A stretch of 64,000 nucleotides of DNA. Origin: Deltaproteobacteria bacterium. GTDB taxonomy: Bacteria > Desulfobacterota_D > UBA1144 > Nemesobacterales > UBA2774. Under the pieces are notes generated by a model. That model had not been told where the DNA came from, did no database searches, and saw only the letters and a program-made list of their open reading frames with translations. How positions within the stretch are numbered: the stretch's first letter is position 1; every line of letters starts with the position of its first letter. Below are positions 1 to 8,627 of the stretch, in pieces. Where the stretch lies: assembly GCA_040223695.1 (NCBI GenBank), contig JAVKFU010000014.1, positions 1-64,000 on the forward strand, read 5' to 3'. The position numbers and the translations under genes were made by a program.

Positions 1-126
1 CTTCTCTATCAGTACGTTCCTCCCTCTTGGCCCCAACGTCGCCTTCACCGCGTTCGCAAGAGTGTTTACTCCCTTTAGTACGGCGTCCTGCGCCGCCCTG
101 CTGAATTTTATTTCCTTCGCTGCCAT
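1..126 (-). CDS. groEL: Chaperonin GroEL, N-terminal part (runs off the window)
   Basis: The first 42 codons of the 60 kDa chaperonin are present; the rest lies beyond the left edge. The reading starts [19 protein letters not shown] and continues with the [10 protein letters not shown] segment that is invariant in GroEL (nucleotide-binding P-loop-like part of the equatorial domain). GroEL forms the double-ring cytosolic folding chamber with its co-chaperonin GroES, whose gene lies 23 bases upstream on the same strand, the standard groES-groEL operon. Start ATG is at 126-124. Confidence 0.95.
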   Translation of the reverse strand, partial: MAAKEIKFSRAAQDAVLKGVNTLANAVKATLGPRGRNVLIEK

Positions 127-149
127 GCTTCTGTTACCTCCAATAAGAT

Positions 150-440
150 TTAGGATTCAATAACTGCCAATACACCATTTGCATCTAGGATAACATAATC
201 CTCTCCCTCGATGCTTATTTCGGTGCCGCCGTACTGTTCGAAGAGCACCTTTTGCCCCGCTTTAACCTCGAGCGGTTTTACAGAACCATCCGGCATGAGC
301 ATACCGCTTCCGACAGCGACCACTTTCCCCTCCTTGGGCTTTTCCGCCGCTGTATCGGGAATGATAATTCCGCCCTTGGTTGTCTCTGCCGCATCAATCC
401 GTTTTATCAATATCTTGTCGCGAATTGGTCTTACACCCAT
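150..440 (-). CDS. groES: Co-chaperonin GroES
   Basis: A 96-residue protein of the usual GroES length. It opens with the family signature around [20 protein letters not shown], followed by the mobile-loop region ([12 protein letters not shown]), which contacts GroEL, and the beta-barrel core ending in GVLAVIES. GroES is the seven-membered lid of the GroEL chamber. A good Shine-Dalgarno (AGGAGG) precedes the ATG at 440. It is the first gene of a groES-groEL operon. I found no CIRCE inverted repeat (TTAGCACTC-N9-GAGTGCTAA) upstream, so HrcA control is not supported by the visible sequence. Confidence 0.97.
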   Translation of the reverse strand: MGVRPIRDKILIKRIDAAETTKGGIIIPDTAAEKPKEGKVVAVGSGMLMPDGSVKPLEVKAGQKVLFEQYGGTEISIEGEDYVILDANGVLAVIES

Positions 441-503
441 AGTAAAAACCTCCTGAGTTGAAAATTATAGTAGAATTACCCAAACCCTTCAGGTAAAAAA
501 CTG

Positions 504-536
504 ATTATAAGATATGCACGAATCTTTCGGTGTCAA
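504..536 (-). promoter_or_regulatory. Probable sigma-70 promoter of groES-groEL
   Basis: On the minus strand a perfect TTGACA (536-531) is followed by an AT-rich -10 region reading TATCTTATAAT. TATCTT lies at 16-base spacing, and the better-matching TATAAT (509-504) at 21. It lies 60-100 bases upstream of groES. The exact -10 is uncertain. Confidence 0.45.
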
Positions 537-654
537 GAGCGGAAAAATAAAAATTTTTTCACATATTCTCAGGTGATTATACCGGTTAAAACTCGGACTC
601 GGTACAAGCCCGCAACGGAGACCGGAAGCCCGCGCCAAGAGTCGGGAGGAAGGC

Positions 655-1020
655 TCAAACGCTTACCTCGAAGGCGTTCTTTATAATTCTCGTTTTATCG
701 TTTACGAGGTCAACCGACACGATATCAAACCGCATGTCTTTTGATTTTACCTTTTTCGATTCAATATAATTAAACGCAGCCGCAAGTAGATTCCTCTGCT
801 TCCTTGGTGTCACCGCTTCCTCCGGAAGGCCGAAGTTCTCAGAGGATTTGGCTTTAACCTCTACGAAGCAAAGAACCCCTTTTCTATCCTCGGCGATAAT
901 GTCAATCTCACCTTGCCTGCATGCAAAATTCTTCTCCAGTATTTTGTATTTATCCTTCTTCAGAAACTTGCATGCTATATCTTCCCCTCTTCTCCCTATA
1001 GACCTGTTATTTTTAGTCAT
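655..1020 (-). CDS. YraN/UPF0102 family endonuclease-like protein
   Basis: A 121-residue protein of the YraN (UPF0102) family, which has a restriction-endonuclease-like fold. Visible family marks are the opening GRRGEDIACKFL, the GEIDIIAEDR segment and FVEVKAK, which supply the E...D...ExK pattern of PD-(D/E)xK nucleases. The biological role of the family is poorly defined. The length is typical. The gene stands alone on the minus strand, 215 bases upstream of groES, so it could share a transcript with the chaperonin operon, but the promoter at 504-536 argues for independent expression of groES. Confidence 0.85.
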   Translation of the reverse strand: MTKNNRSIGRRGEDIACKFLKKDKYKILEKNFACRQGEIDIIAEDRKGVLCFVEVKAKSSENFGLPEEAVTPRKQRNLLAAAFNYIESKKVKSKDMRFDIVSVDLVNDKTRIIKNAFEVSV

Positions 1021-1186
1021 AAGAAAAAACTCGCTTACAATTCAATGCATCGTTTGAAGCCTATGCGCCGAAACTTCTCTGCCTAATATAGCAAATTTAC
1101 ATTATCCCCGCCTGTCCACTTCCCAAAACAGGCAATTTGATATAGATTTTAAATCAGTACCCTGTGGAGATACAAGGGGGGGTGTA

Positions 1187-2497
1187 TTGAAAGACTCGAA
1201 TGATTTGGAAATAACAACCAGCTCATCGGAGGTAATATCAGCGGCGGATAAATTCAGAGCGGAGCTGCTTTCCATGGGCGGTGGCGTAACCGAAATCTTG
1301 ACTCACGCGGAAAATTATCCGGAAAGCGCTTTAATTCAAGCATACGCAGCCTGTCTTTTTCTCTACGGACAAACAAAGGAATCTGACAGGGAAGCTCATA
1401 AATATCTCGTCCGGGCCAAATCGGCGGCTGAGGAGACAAATGACAGGGAAAGGCTCTTTCTCTCCTCACTTGAGAGCTGGCACGAAGGCAGGCTAGAGGA
1501 AGCGTCCCGCAAACTCGAGAATTTGATCAGGGAGTGGCCGAGGGACCTCGTTTCCGCAAAAGTTCTCGAATTTTTATACTACCTCCTCGGTCAGCAGTAC
1601 TCGGGGCCGAGGTTTTTAAAAACAATGGAGTCAATATATGAGCCTAATAAGAACTCTGGCTACTTTCTTTCAAGCTATTCCTTCGCCACAGAGCTCTGCG
1701 GTCGGTATGAACAGGCTCTTACCCTCGCCGAAAGGGCGGTGGAGCTTGAAGAAATAAATCCCTGGGCGCATCACACTTTGTCTCACGTCCTTCTAAAGAG
1801 GGGGAATATATCTTCCGGCACAAGGCTGCTTGAGAATTACCGGTATGTATGGGAAAGAAGCGGACAGGCGATTAAATCACACAATTACTGGCACCTGGCT
1901 TTAATGTATCTTGAGAACCTCGAGCATGATAAAGCGTTTTCTTTTATACATAGTGAAATTCTGAAAGATAAACCCTACCTGGTAATACAGCATTTAGACG
2001 CGATATCGCTCCTGTGGAGACTTGAGATGGCGGGTTTTGAGGTTCCGTATGAACTGTGGAAATCCATCGCCGATATAACCTTGGAGAACTCAGGCGACTT
2101 TTATGTCCCCTTTAACAGCGCCCATTACACATACGCCCTTGCAAGAGCGGGGAAAAAAGATGAGCTCGCCGCTTCGATGTCTGTCATAAAAAAACGCGCG
2201 TCGGAAAAAACCGGTCATGAAGGAGAAGTATGGAACAAGACTGGCATACCCCTTTTAGAGGCTTGCAGGGCGTACGCCCTAGGCAATTACACTCAGGCTG
2301 CGCTCTTCCTCGAACCCGTTATTGATGATGTTGTAAAGGTCGGGGGTAGCGACGCTCAGGACGACCTCTTCAGGCAGGCTTATTTACTAAGCCTTATAAA
2401 AAGCGGAAACAAACAAGAGAGCAAAACCTACTTAAACGACATTTCCACATCAGAGGTTATGACTCCTCTCCAGAATTATTGGAAGTCGCTCATTTAA
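1187..2497 (+). CDS. Tetratricopeptide-repeat protein, TTC38-like
   Basis: A 436-residue cytosolic protein built from TPR-like helix pairs, with no signal peptide. The central stretch (about residues 160-260) resembles the TTC38 family: an SSYSFATELCGRYEQALTLA repeat, then a W-x-HH-TLSHV segment and SHNYWHLALMYLENLEHDKA. TTC38-like proteins have no established reaction; TPRs usually mediate protein contacts. The start is TTG at 1187, the only start close behind the GGGGGG/AAGG Shine-Dalgarno-like run; upstream GTGs run into a stop. It is convergent with mutS and stands alone. Confidence 0.75.
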   Translation: MKDSNDLEITTSSSEVISAADKFRAELLSMGGGVTEILTHAENYPESALIQAYAACLFLYGQTKESDREAHKYLVRAKSAAEETNDRERLFLSSLESWHEGRLEEASRKLENLIREWPRDLVSAKVLEFLYYLLGQQYSGPRFLKTMESIYEPNKNSGYFLSSYSFATELCGRYEQALTLAERAVELEEINPWAHHTLSHVLLKRGNISSGTRLLENYRYVWERSGQAIKSHNYWHLALMYLENLEHDKAFSFIHSEILKDKPYLVIQHLDAISLLWRLEMAGFEVPYELWKSIADITLENSGDFYVPFNSAHYTYALARAGKKDELAASMSVIKKRASEKTGHEGEVWNKTGIPLLEACRAYALGNYTQAALFLEPVIDDVVKVGGSDAQDDLFRQAYLLSLIKSGNKQESKTYLNDISTSEVMTPLQNYWKSLI

Positions 2498-2568
2498 TAT
2501 AGAAACCGGTTGTGCATATTCCCGGAACGGTAACGTCCATATACGTATTAAACTCGTAAGGTATTGTA

Positions 2569-5163
2569 CTAATTATCCTCCAAAATCTTCTTTAATTCCG
2601 AAAGCCTGGTCAAAGCGTCGAGCGGGGTCATCGAGTTTGTATCAAGCGCCTTTATCTCCTCAATAACCGGGTGCTCTTCAATATCGGAATTTTTTTCCCT
2701 CTCGTCGAAAAGTGAAATCTGCCCCCCCATGATTGAGCTTCTGAGGCCCGCCTGAGACTTCTCCAGGTTTGACAGCACCCTTTTCGCGCTTTTGATTACC
2801 GTCTCGGGCACCCCCGCGAGCTTTGCGACCTGAATCCCGTAGCTGTGGCTCGCCGCCCCCGGTATGAGCTTCCTCAGAAATACGATCTTGTCCCCGTTGT
2901 CCTTGACGTAAATATTGTAATTCTTCGCCCTCCTCTTCGACATAGCGAGCTCGGCAAGCTCGTGATAGTGAGTCGCAAAGAGCGCCCGCGCGCCCCTGTC
3001 GTGAAGAAACTCAGCCACGGCCCAGGCAATGCTCATACCGTCGAAAGTGCTTGTCCCCCTCCCTATCTCGTCCAGTATAACGAGGCTCTTCTCGGTTGCG
3101 TGCCTCAGAATGTAAGCCGTCTCCACCATCTCCACCATAAAGGTCGAGTGTCCCTTCGCAAGATTGTCCGAAGCCCCGACCCTGGTAAATATCCTGTCGG
3201 TGATGCCTATCCTGGCATGTGACGCAGGGACGAAGCACCCCATCTGCGCCATTATTACGGTAAGCGCGACCTGCCGTATGAGCGTTGATTTCCCCGCCAT
3301 GTTTGGGCCCGTGATGATAAGGAACTGATTCTCGTCCGAATCGAGCTTTATGTCGTTTGGCACGAACCTCTCTCCAAGCTCCATTCTCTCAACGACAGGG
3401 TGACGGCTGTTTTTAAGCTCTATTATTTTCGAGTCCGTAACCCCTGGTCTCAAGTAATCGTATTTTTCAGCCACATCGGCAAGAGAGCAAAGAACATCCA
3501 CCTGCGCTATAAGCGAAGCGGTTTGCCTCACCCTCCCGGACTCGCCCGCCACCTTTTTTCTGAGCTCTTCGAAAAGCTCCCTCTCGATTTCGAGAATCCT
3601 CTCTTCCGCCCCGAGAATTTTTTCCTCATACTCCTTAAGCTCTTCTGTTATATAACGCTCTGCGTTCGAGAGCGTCTGCTTTCTCACGTAGCCTTCGGGC
3701 ACGGATTGGAGGTTCGTCTTCGAGACCTCAATGTAGTAGCCGAATACCCTGTTGTAACCCACTTTGAGGGAATTGATCCCGCTCGATTTCCTCTCCCTTG
3801 ACTCAAGCTCGGCAATCCATTTTTTCCCGTCCCTCCTGAGAGATTTGAGCTCATCCAGCTCACCGCTCACCCCCTCCCTAACGATCCCCCCGTCGCGTGC
3901 GCTTGCCGGTGGCTCCTCTACGAGAGCCCTGTCCAGCATCTCCTTCAAATCGCTCAGATCATCGAGATTTTCCCGGATTCTCGCTAGATATCGCGAGCCG
4001 GCTGAGCTAGATGCCTCTTTTATCATTGTAATGTATTGAGAGGAATCTCTAAGAGATCCCAGATCTCTAGGCCTGCCAGAATATGTCGATATCCTTCCGA
4101 TAAGTCTTTCAATATCGCTTATCTCCTTCAGGGCTTTCCTTATTTCCGCTCTCATCACCTGATTGTTTTTAAGCTCTTCCACAGCGTCGAGCCTGACCTC
4201 AATTTCCTCAAGATCCAACAGCGGGTAATTGAGCCAGTGCTTGAGCATCCTCCCTCCCATGGGGGTCACCGTCTCGTCAATCACATAAAGTAAAGAACCC
4301 GAGTCGCCGCCCGCCGCTGACTTTAATAGTTCGAGGTTCTTCTTGGACGAATCGTCTATCAGTAAGAATTCGGATTTCTCATAGAACTCCGGCTCTCCCA
4401 AGGGCGGCATATCATCTATCTGAGTATCTCTCAGGTACTGGATCATGGCCCCGCACGCCGTTACAGACTCGGGGCGGCCCTCCAGACCGAAAGGCTCAAG
4501 GGTCTTTACCGAAAGCTGCTCAAGCAGCATTTCACTCGCCCTGTCCAGGTCCCAGATCCAGGAATCAAGCTCCGTAATCAGGGGATTTCCCGCATTCTTA
4601 ATCGAAAGACGTATGTTTTTGTTCTCATCTGCCGAGCCCTCTATGAGTACTTCCTTGGGCTCAATCTGAAGTATTTCGTCCACGAGCTCATCCACTGAGT
4701 CAAAACTGGCGGTTCTGAATAGCCCCGTCGATATGTCAGTGTAGGCGAAGCCGTAAAGCCCGCCTCCCGCATATACGCTCGCCAGATAGTTGTTCGATTT
4801 CGAATCCAGGTTTTCCGTATCGAGAATCACCCCCGGTGTAAGAACCCTGACAACCTTCCTCTTTACAACCCCCTTGGCGGATTTCGGATCCTCGACCTGC
4901 TCGCAGATTGCGACTTTGTGTCCGCTTTTTAGCAGCTTGGCCAGATAAGGCTCCGCGCTGTGGTGAGGGACCCCGCAGAGGGGGACCGGATTTTTATCGG
5001 ATTTATTTCTTGAGGTGAGCGTAATACCGAGCACCTTGGACGCGATTCTGGCATCCTCGTAGAACATCTCATAGAAATCGCCCAGACGGAAAAACAGTAT
5101 TGCGTCGGGATATTCCTTTTTGATCGATATATACTGCTTGAGCATCGGGGTATGTGCGGACAT
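2569..5163 (-). CDS. mutS: DNA mismatch repair protein MutS
   Basis: An 864-residue MutS. The N-terminal mismatch-binding domain carries the Phe-x-Glu motif in RLGDFYEMFYEDA. The ABC-type ATPase domain has Walker A GPNMAGKST near residue 615 and Walker B VILDEIGRGTSTFDG, then the FATHYHEL switch. The C-terminus has the short helix-turn-helix tail. MutS binds mispairs and, with MutL, directs repair; mutL is not in this window. An open frame extends 38 codons further upstream, but the ATG at 5163 opens with MSAHTPMLKQY, the usual MutS N-terminus, and the upstream codons overlap a strong promoter (5174-5202), so 5163 is preferred. There is no Shine-Dalgarno. Confidence 0.97.
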   Translation of the reverse strand: MSAHTPMLKQYISIKKEYPDAILFFRLGDFYEMFYEDARIASKVLGITLTSRNKSDKNPVPLCGVPHHSAEPYLAKLLKSGHKVAICEQVEDPKSAKGVVKRKVVRVLTPGVILDTENLDSKSNNYLASVYAGGGLYGFAYTDISTGLFRTASFDSVDELVDEILQIEPKEVLIEGSADENKNIRLSIKNAGNPLITELDSWIWDLDRASEMLLEQLSVKTLEPFGLEGRPESVTACGAMIQYLRDTQIDDMPPLGEPEFYEKSEFLLIDDSSKKNLELLKSAAGGDSGSLLYVIDETVTPMGGRMLKHWLNYPLLDLEEIEVRLDAVEELKNNQVMRAEIRKALKEISDIERLIGRISTYSGRPRDLGSLRDSSQYITMIKEASSSAGSRYLARIRENLDDLSDLKEMLDRALVEEPPASARDGGIVREGVSGELDELKSLRRDGKKWIAELESRERKSSGINSLKVGYNRVFGYYIEVSKTNLQSVPEGYVRKQTLSNAERYITEELKEYEEKILGAEERILEIERELFEELRKKVAGESGRVRQTASLIAQVDVLCSLADVAEKYDYLRPGVTDSKIIELKNSRHPVVERMELGERFVPNDIKLDSDENQFLIITGPNMAGKSTLIRQVALTVIMAQMGCFVPASHARIGITDRIFTRVGASDNLAKGHSTFMVEMVETAYILRHATEKSLVILDEIGRGTSTFDGMSIAWAVAEFLHDRGARALFATHYHELAELAMSKRRAKNYNIYVKDNGDKIVFLRKLIPGAASHSYGIQVAKLAGVPETVIKSAKRVLSNLEKSQAGLRSSIMGGQISLFDEREKNSDIEEHPVIEEIKALDTNSMTPLDALTRLSELKKILEDN

Positions 5164-5173
5164 GGATGAAAAG

Positions 5174-5202
5174 ATTATATCAATTCGCCGTGCAACTCTC
5201 AA
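5174..5202 (-). promoter_or_regulatory. Sigma-70 promoter of mutS (near-leaderless)
   Basis: Minus strand: TTGAGA (5202-5197), a 17-base spacer, then perfect TATAAT (5179-5174). Transcription should begin around 5167, only about four bases before the mutS ATG. This fits the absence of a ribosome binding site. Confidence 0.55.
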
Positions 5203-5219
5203 TTTAAAACAGGAAATCC

Positions 5220-5248
5220 TTGAACCGTATGCGCGTACATAATACAAT
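5220..5248 (+). promoter_or_regulatory. Sigma-70 promoter of hspQ
   Basis: TTGAAC (5220-5225), exactly 17 bases, TACAAT (5243-5248), about 45 bases upstream of hspQ. It is back-to-back with the mutS promoter in the divergent intergenic region. No obvious heat-shock sigma motif was seen. Confidence 0.5.
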
Positions 5249-5292
5249 AAAGGGTGACTGCGAGAATCAGTATTCATGCAAACAGGGGATAA

Positions 5293-5613
5293 ATGACAAT
5301 GGAAAATTCCGTTAAATTTTCAATAGGACAGATCATTCATCATAAGATGTTCGATTACCGCGGGGTCATAGTCGATGTTGATCCCGTGTTCAGCAGTACC
5401 GATGAATGGTACGAAAAGGTCGCACGGTCGAGACCCCCGCGGGACAAGCCCTGGTATCACGTGCTCGTTGACGGCGCCACGCACACGACGTACGTTGCGG
5501 AAAGGAATCTGGAGCCCGACAAGACGCGAAAACCCGTCGATCATCCCCTGATCCCGGAGTTCTTTTCGGGGTTAAAAGACGGGATATACACAATACGAAA
5601 GGGAGTCAATTAA
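5293..5613 (+). CDS. hspQ: Heat shock protein HspQ (YccV family)
   Basis: A 106-residue protein of the HspQ/YccV hemimethylated-DNA-binding-like family. Typical segments are FSIGQIIHHKMFDYRGVIVDVDP, the KPWYHVLVDG core with an aromatic-rich barrel, and TYVAERNLEPD. In enterobacteria HspQ is an adaptor and specificity enhancer for Lon protease and affects DnaA turnover; the role here is inferred from the family. The start ATG at 5293 has AGGGGAT upstream; an internal ATG two codons later is also possible. It is divergent from mutS and has its own promoter. Confidence 0.9.
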   Translation: MTMENSVKFSIGQIIHHKMFDYRGVIVDVDPVFSSTDEWYEKVARSRPPRDKPWYHVLVDGATHTTYVAERNLEPDKTRKPVDHPLIPEFFSGLKDGIYTIRKGVN

Positions 5614-5736
5614 GAGCGCCGTATTGCCTGAGACGCGCCCCGGTGATAGATTATTCCTTTTCGGTCGAGCCTTTATTAAACGAGCAGAGTCGGTTATTGC
5701 CAAAAACTTACAGAAATCCACACCCGGGAAACAAAA

Positions 5737-6825
5737 TTGATAAAGCCTAACCCTTATGTGAGGGATTTAATCCCATACGTCCCCGGAAAACCGGTAGAAG
5801 AGCTTGAACGGGAGCTTGGAATCAAAGGCGCCGTCAAAATAGCGTCAAACGAAAACCCTCTTGGGCCTTCTCCCCTGGCGCTGCGAGCAATAGAAGCAGC
5901 CCTGAGGAATGTAAACCGCTACCCGGATGGAGACGCATTTTATCTCAAGCACAAGCTTGCCGGGAAACTGAACTTAAAACCCGAAATGCTTATCTTCGGA
6001 AACGGCTCTAACGATGTAATCGACATTGCGGCGAGAACATTTTTAAAACCGGGGGACGAAGCGGTGATGGGGGAGTACGCTTTTATCGTCTATCCGATAG
6101 TCACGCAGGCGGTGGGGGCAAAGGCCGTTATATCGCCCATGCCGGATTACAAACATAACTTGACGGATATGTGCTCCCGGATTACCCCGAAGACAAAAGC
6201 CGTTTTCATAGCTAATCCCAATAATCCCACGGGCACAATGGTAAGAAGGGACGAGCTCGAGTGGTTTCTGGACAGGGTGCCGGACGACATAATGGTTTTA
6301 ATAGACGAAGCCTACTTCGAGTACGTCGAAGACCCGCACTACCCGGATTCTCTTCATTACCACGATAACGGGAAATCCATTATTACGACGAGGACGTTCT
6401 CGAAAATATACGGCCTCGCGGGGCTCAGGCTCGGGTACGGAGCGGCGTCGGAGGAGATTATATCAAACATGCAGAGGGTAAGGCATCCCTTCAATACCAA
6501 CTCCCCCGCCCAGGCGGCCGCACTCGCGGCGCTCGACGACGATGAGCATGTGGCAAGATCAAAAGAGGTTAATAAAGAAGGTTTGACGTACCTGACCGGG
6601 GAGCTCCGGAAAATGGAGATACCATTCGCGCCCAGCTACACGAACTTCATACTGATCGATCTGGGTTCGGACCCGATCCCTGCATACGGCGCGCTTCTCA
6701 GAGAAGGCGTCATTGTGAGACCGGTCGGCGGCTACGGGCTCAAAACCCATCTCAGGGTCACTGTCGGACAAGAGGCGGAGAACAAAAGATTTGTAAAATC
6801 TCTTAAGAAGGTACTAAAAAAATAA
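5737..6825 (+). CDS. hisC: Histidinol-phosphate / aromatic aminotransferase (HisC family)
   Basis: A 362-residue class I/II PLP aminotransferase of the HisC subfamily. It shows IASNENPLGPSP near the N-terminus, the substrate-loop NPNNPTG, the DEAYFEY motif and the PLP lysine in TFSKIYGLAGLRLGYG, then the C-terminal Arg in HLRVTVG. HisC converts histidinol-phosphate and 2-oxoglutarate to imidazole-acetol phosphate and glutamate; many homologues also transaminate phenylpyruvate or hydroxyphenylpyruvate. It lies four bases upstream of tyrA, away from hisG, which suggests a role in tyrosine/phenylalanine synthesis as well as, or instead of, histidine. The start is TTG at 5737, giving the standard N-terminus; no ATG fits. 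Confidence 0.92.
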   Translation: MIKPNPYVRDLIPYVPGKPVEELERELGIKGAVKIASNENPLGPSPLALRAIEAALRNVNRYPDGDAFYLKHKLAGKLNLKPEMLIFGNGSNDVIDIAARTFLKPGDEAVMGEYAFIVYPIVTQAVGAKAVISPMPDYKHNLTDMCSRITPKTKAVFIANPNNPTGTMVRRDELEWFLDRVPDDIMVLIDEAYFEYVEDPHYPDSLHYHDNGKSIITTRTFSKIYGLAGLRLGYGAASEEIISNMQRVRHPFNTNSPAQAAALAALDDDEHVARSKEVNKEGLTYLTGELRKMEIPFAPSYTNFILIDLGSDPIPAYGALLREGVIVRPVGGYGLKTHLRVTVGQEAENKRFVKSLKKVLKK

Positions 6826-6829
6826 GAAT

Positions 6830-7687
6830 ATGCCATTTAAAAAAGTAACCGTAATAGGACTCGGGCTCATCGGGGGTTCGCTTGCGTGGGCGCTTAAAGA
6901 GTCAAAGCAGGTCGAAAATGTTTACGGCGTCGATACAGACAGAGAGTCCGTCGATTATGCGCTCGGAAACAATATGATCGATACGGGCTCGTCAGACCCG
7001 GAGGAGGGTGTATCGGATGCGGAGATAGTGGTAATCGCAGTCCGCGTGGGAGCAATCACAGAAGTCGCAAAATCAATTATTCCATCACTTACTCAGGGCA
7101 CGGTGCTTACGGATGTCGGAAGCGTCAAGGGAGATATTGTGAATGAAGTGGAGAACCTAGTCCCCTCCGGTATCCATTTCGTCGGAGGACATCCTATAGC
7201 CGGCACCGAGCGCTCCGGCGCCATGGCCGGAGAGCGGGGACTCTTTCGAGGTAGAAGAGTAATCCTCACGCCCACAGCAAAAACCGATCCAGGGGCCAGG
7301 GATAAAGTGGCCTCTCTGTGGAAAGCCGCGGGCAGCGAGGTCCACGAGCTCGACATGCTGGCGCATGACCGCATATTCGGTTTCATAAGCCATCTGCCGC
7401 ATGTAGTCGCTTACTCATTAATCGATTCGGTACTCAACGCCGATAATTCGGAGGCACTCTTCGACTTTGCGGGAGGGGGGCTCGGGGATTACACCAGGAT
7501 CGCGGCGAGCTCGCCCGATATGTGGGCCGATATATTTAACGCGAACAAAGGAAACGTGCTTCAAGCTATCGGAGAGTTTAAAGGATCTCTCGAAAAAATA
7601 GAGGCCGCTATCAAAAGCGGTGACAGGAGCTCACTCTTGGAAATTCTTTCACAAGCTAGCGAGGCAAAAAGAGAAACCGTAAAGTAG
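6830..7687 (+). CDS. tyrA: Prephenate dehydrogenase
   Basis: A 285-residue TyrA of the simple dehydrogenase type, with no fused chorismate mutase or ACT domain. The N-terminal Rossmann fold shows VTVIGLGLIGGSLAWAL; the catalytic region has VGGHPIAGTERSG and FISHLPHVVAYSL with the active-site histidines. It oxidatively decarboxylates prephenate to 4-hydroxyphenylpyruvate with NAD(P)+, the precursor of tyrosine. It follows hisC at four bases, so the two are co-transcribed and probably supply sequential steps. Confidence 0.95.
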   Translation: MPFKKVTVIGLGLIGGSLAWALKESKQVENVYGVDTDRESVDYALGNNMIDTGSSDPEEGVSDAEIVVIAVRVGAITEVAKSIIPSLTQGTVLTDVGSVKGDIVNEVENLVPSGIHFVGGHPIAGTERSGAMAGERGLFRGRRVILTPTAKTDPGARDKVASLWKAAGSEVHELDMLAHDRIFGFISHLPHVVAYSLIDSVLNADNSEALFDFAGGGLGDYTRIAASSPDMWADIFNANKGNVLQAIGEFKGSLEKIEAAIKSGDRSSLLEILSQASEAKRETVK

Positions 7688-7705
7688 CCCCAGGTTTTTA
7701 TCATC

Positions 7706-8185
7706 TCAACCCAGACCGAGCGCGCCTATAATATCATCGGCAATAGACTCGGCGTCGTTAGAAATATCCTCTGTCAGGGCGTCATCAGGCTCCTCGAGCG
7801 CATCGAACTGCCCATCGAGAATGCCCGCTCCTGCAAAATGTCCTTTCCTGTTTTGAAGCCTCTTGCGAATTAATTCTTTACTTCCCTTGAGATAAATAAA
7901 CCTCACCCCTTTATTACCCGATCTTAAATAGTCCCTGTACGACTGCTTGAGCGCGGAGCACGCTATTACAGCGGACCCCGTCTGCTCCCCGATAAGCCCC
8001 CGGAGCCTTTCGAGCCAGGGTTTTCTATCCTCGTCCGTCAAAGACACACCCCTTTTCATCTTCTCCACGTTCTCTTTGGGGTGGTAGTCGTCGGCATCAT
8101 AGAATTTCCAGCCGAGCTTCTCGGCCAAAAGCTTTCCGACGGTAGTCTTCCCGGCCCCGGCCACACCTATTATTATGAGGATCAT
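7706..8185 (-). CDS. gntK: Gluconokinase (shikimate-kinase-like fold)
   Basis: A 159-residue P-loop kinase of the thermoresistant gluconokinase family. The Walker A motif GVAGAGKTTVG is at residues 7-17, followed by the family signature FYDADDYHPKENVEKM and ACSALKQSYRDYLR. It phosphorylates D-gluconate to 6-phosphogluconate using ATP. No gluconate permease or dehydrogenase is adjacent, so the source of substrate is not visible. It is convergent with tyrA, 18 bases apart. Confidence 0.92.
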   Translation of the reverse strand: MILIIIGVAGAGKTTVGKLLAEKLGWKFYDADDYHPKENVEKMKRGVSLTDEDRKPWLERLRGLIGEQTGSAVIACSALKQSYRDYLRSGNKGVRFIYLKGSKELIRKRLQNRKGHFAGAGILDGQFDALEEPDDALTEDISNDAESIADDIIGALGLG

Positions 8186-8239
8186 ATGTACCGTGATTTA
8201 AACAGGCAGCTTGTCAATACTGGTTCTTGATTACCGCTT

Positions 8240-8317
8240 TTATCCTACATCGCACTGGCATGCGGTGAGCATAAGCGTCACGAGAACTATCGAAAATAAA
8301 GTCAGGTACAAGCGCAT
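8240..8317 (-). CDS. 25-residue lipoprotein precursor, copy 1
   Basis: A very short gene (ATG at 8317, TAA at 8242-8240) encoding MRLYLTLFSIVLVTLMLTAC followed by QCDVG. It is a positively charged start, a hydrophobic stretch and a perfect lipobox LTAC, so the predicted mature product is a lipidated hexapeptide C-QCDVG. A Shine-Dalgarno (AAGGAT) lies at good spacing, and TATAAT (8366-8361) lies 44 bases upstream of the start. A paralogue of identical length lies 232 bases further upstream on the same strand. It resembles entericidin-type mini-lipoproteins in size and lipobox, but I cannot assign it to that family. Function unknown. Confidence 0.6.
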   Translation of the reverse strand: MRLYLTLFSIVLVTLMLTACQCDVG

Positions 8318-8549
8318 TCTCTTTATCCTTCTTCAAGATTAATTTTTATGCTTAAAAAGGATTATACAATGAAAATTTAATTCTGAATATTTTTGTCGGC
8401 GGCACAAGCGTCGTGAAAGCACCGGTTCCCACGCCAGTCGGGATGAGCTTACGGGCAATCCCGAATACCCCTAACATTACCGGTTTTAATGAGGCTCGGA
8501 GCTTCAGCAGCTCTACAGTTCTTGAAATCCGGTTCGTCAGCGGTATCCT

Positions 8550-8627
8550 CTAACCGATTCCGCATCTGCAAGCCGTTACCAGAAACGCGATCACGAGTAT
8601 CGAGCTCAAAGCAATGTATGTACGCAT
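8550..8627 (-). CDS. 25-residue lipoprotein precursor, copy 2
   Basis: ATG at 8627, TAG at 8552-8550. It encodes MRTYIALSSILVIAFLVTAC followed by RCGIG. It has the same length, charge pattern, lipobox (VTAC) and Cys-x-Cys-x-x-Gly tail as the copy at 8240-8317, with only about half of the residues identical. That is the pattern expected if the peptide, not the DNA, is under selection. AGGGAT serves as ribosome binding site, and a TATAGT -10-like hexamer (8675-8670) lies 43 bases upstream of the start, the same spacing as in copy 1. The mature form would be a lipidated C-RCGIG. Function unknown. Confidence 0.6.
   Translation of the reverse strand: MRTYIALSSILVIAFLVTACRCGIG

Noticed and set aside
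441-654. CIRCE heat-shock operator before groES
   Set aside because: No TTAGCACTC-N9-GAGTGCTAA-like repeat found on either strand.
3400-3801. Long antisense frame inside mutS
   Set aside because: mutS on the other strand is unambiguous; the frame shows no domain.
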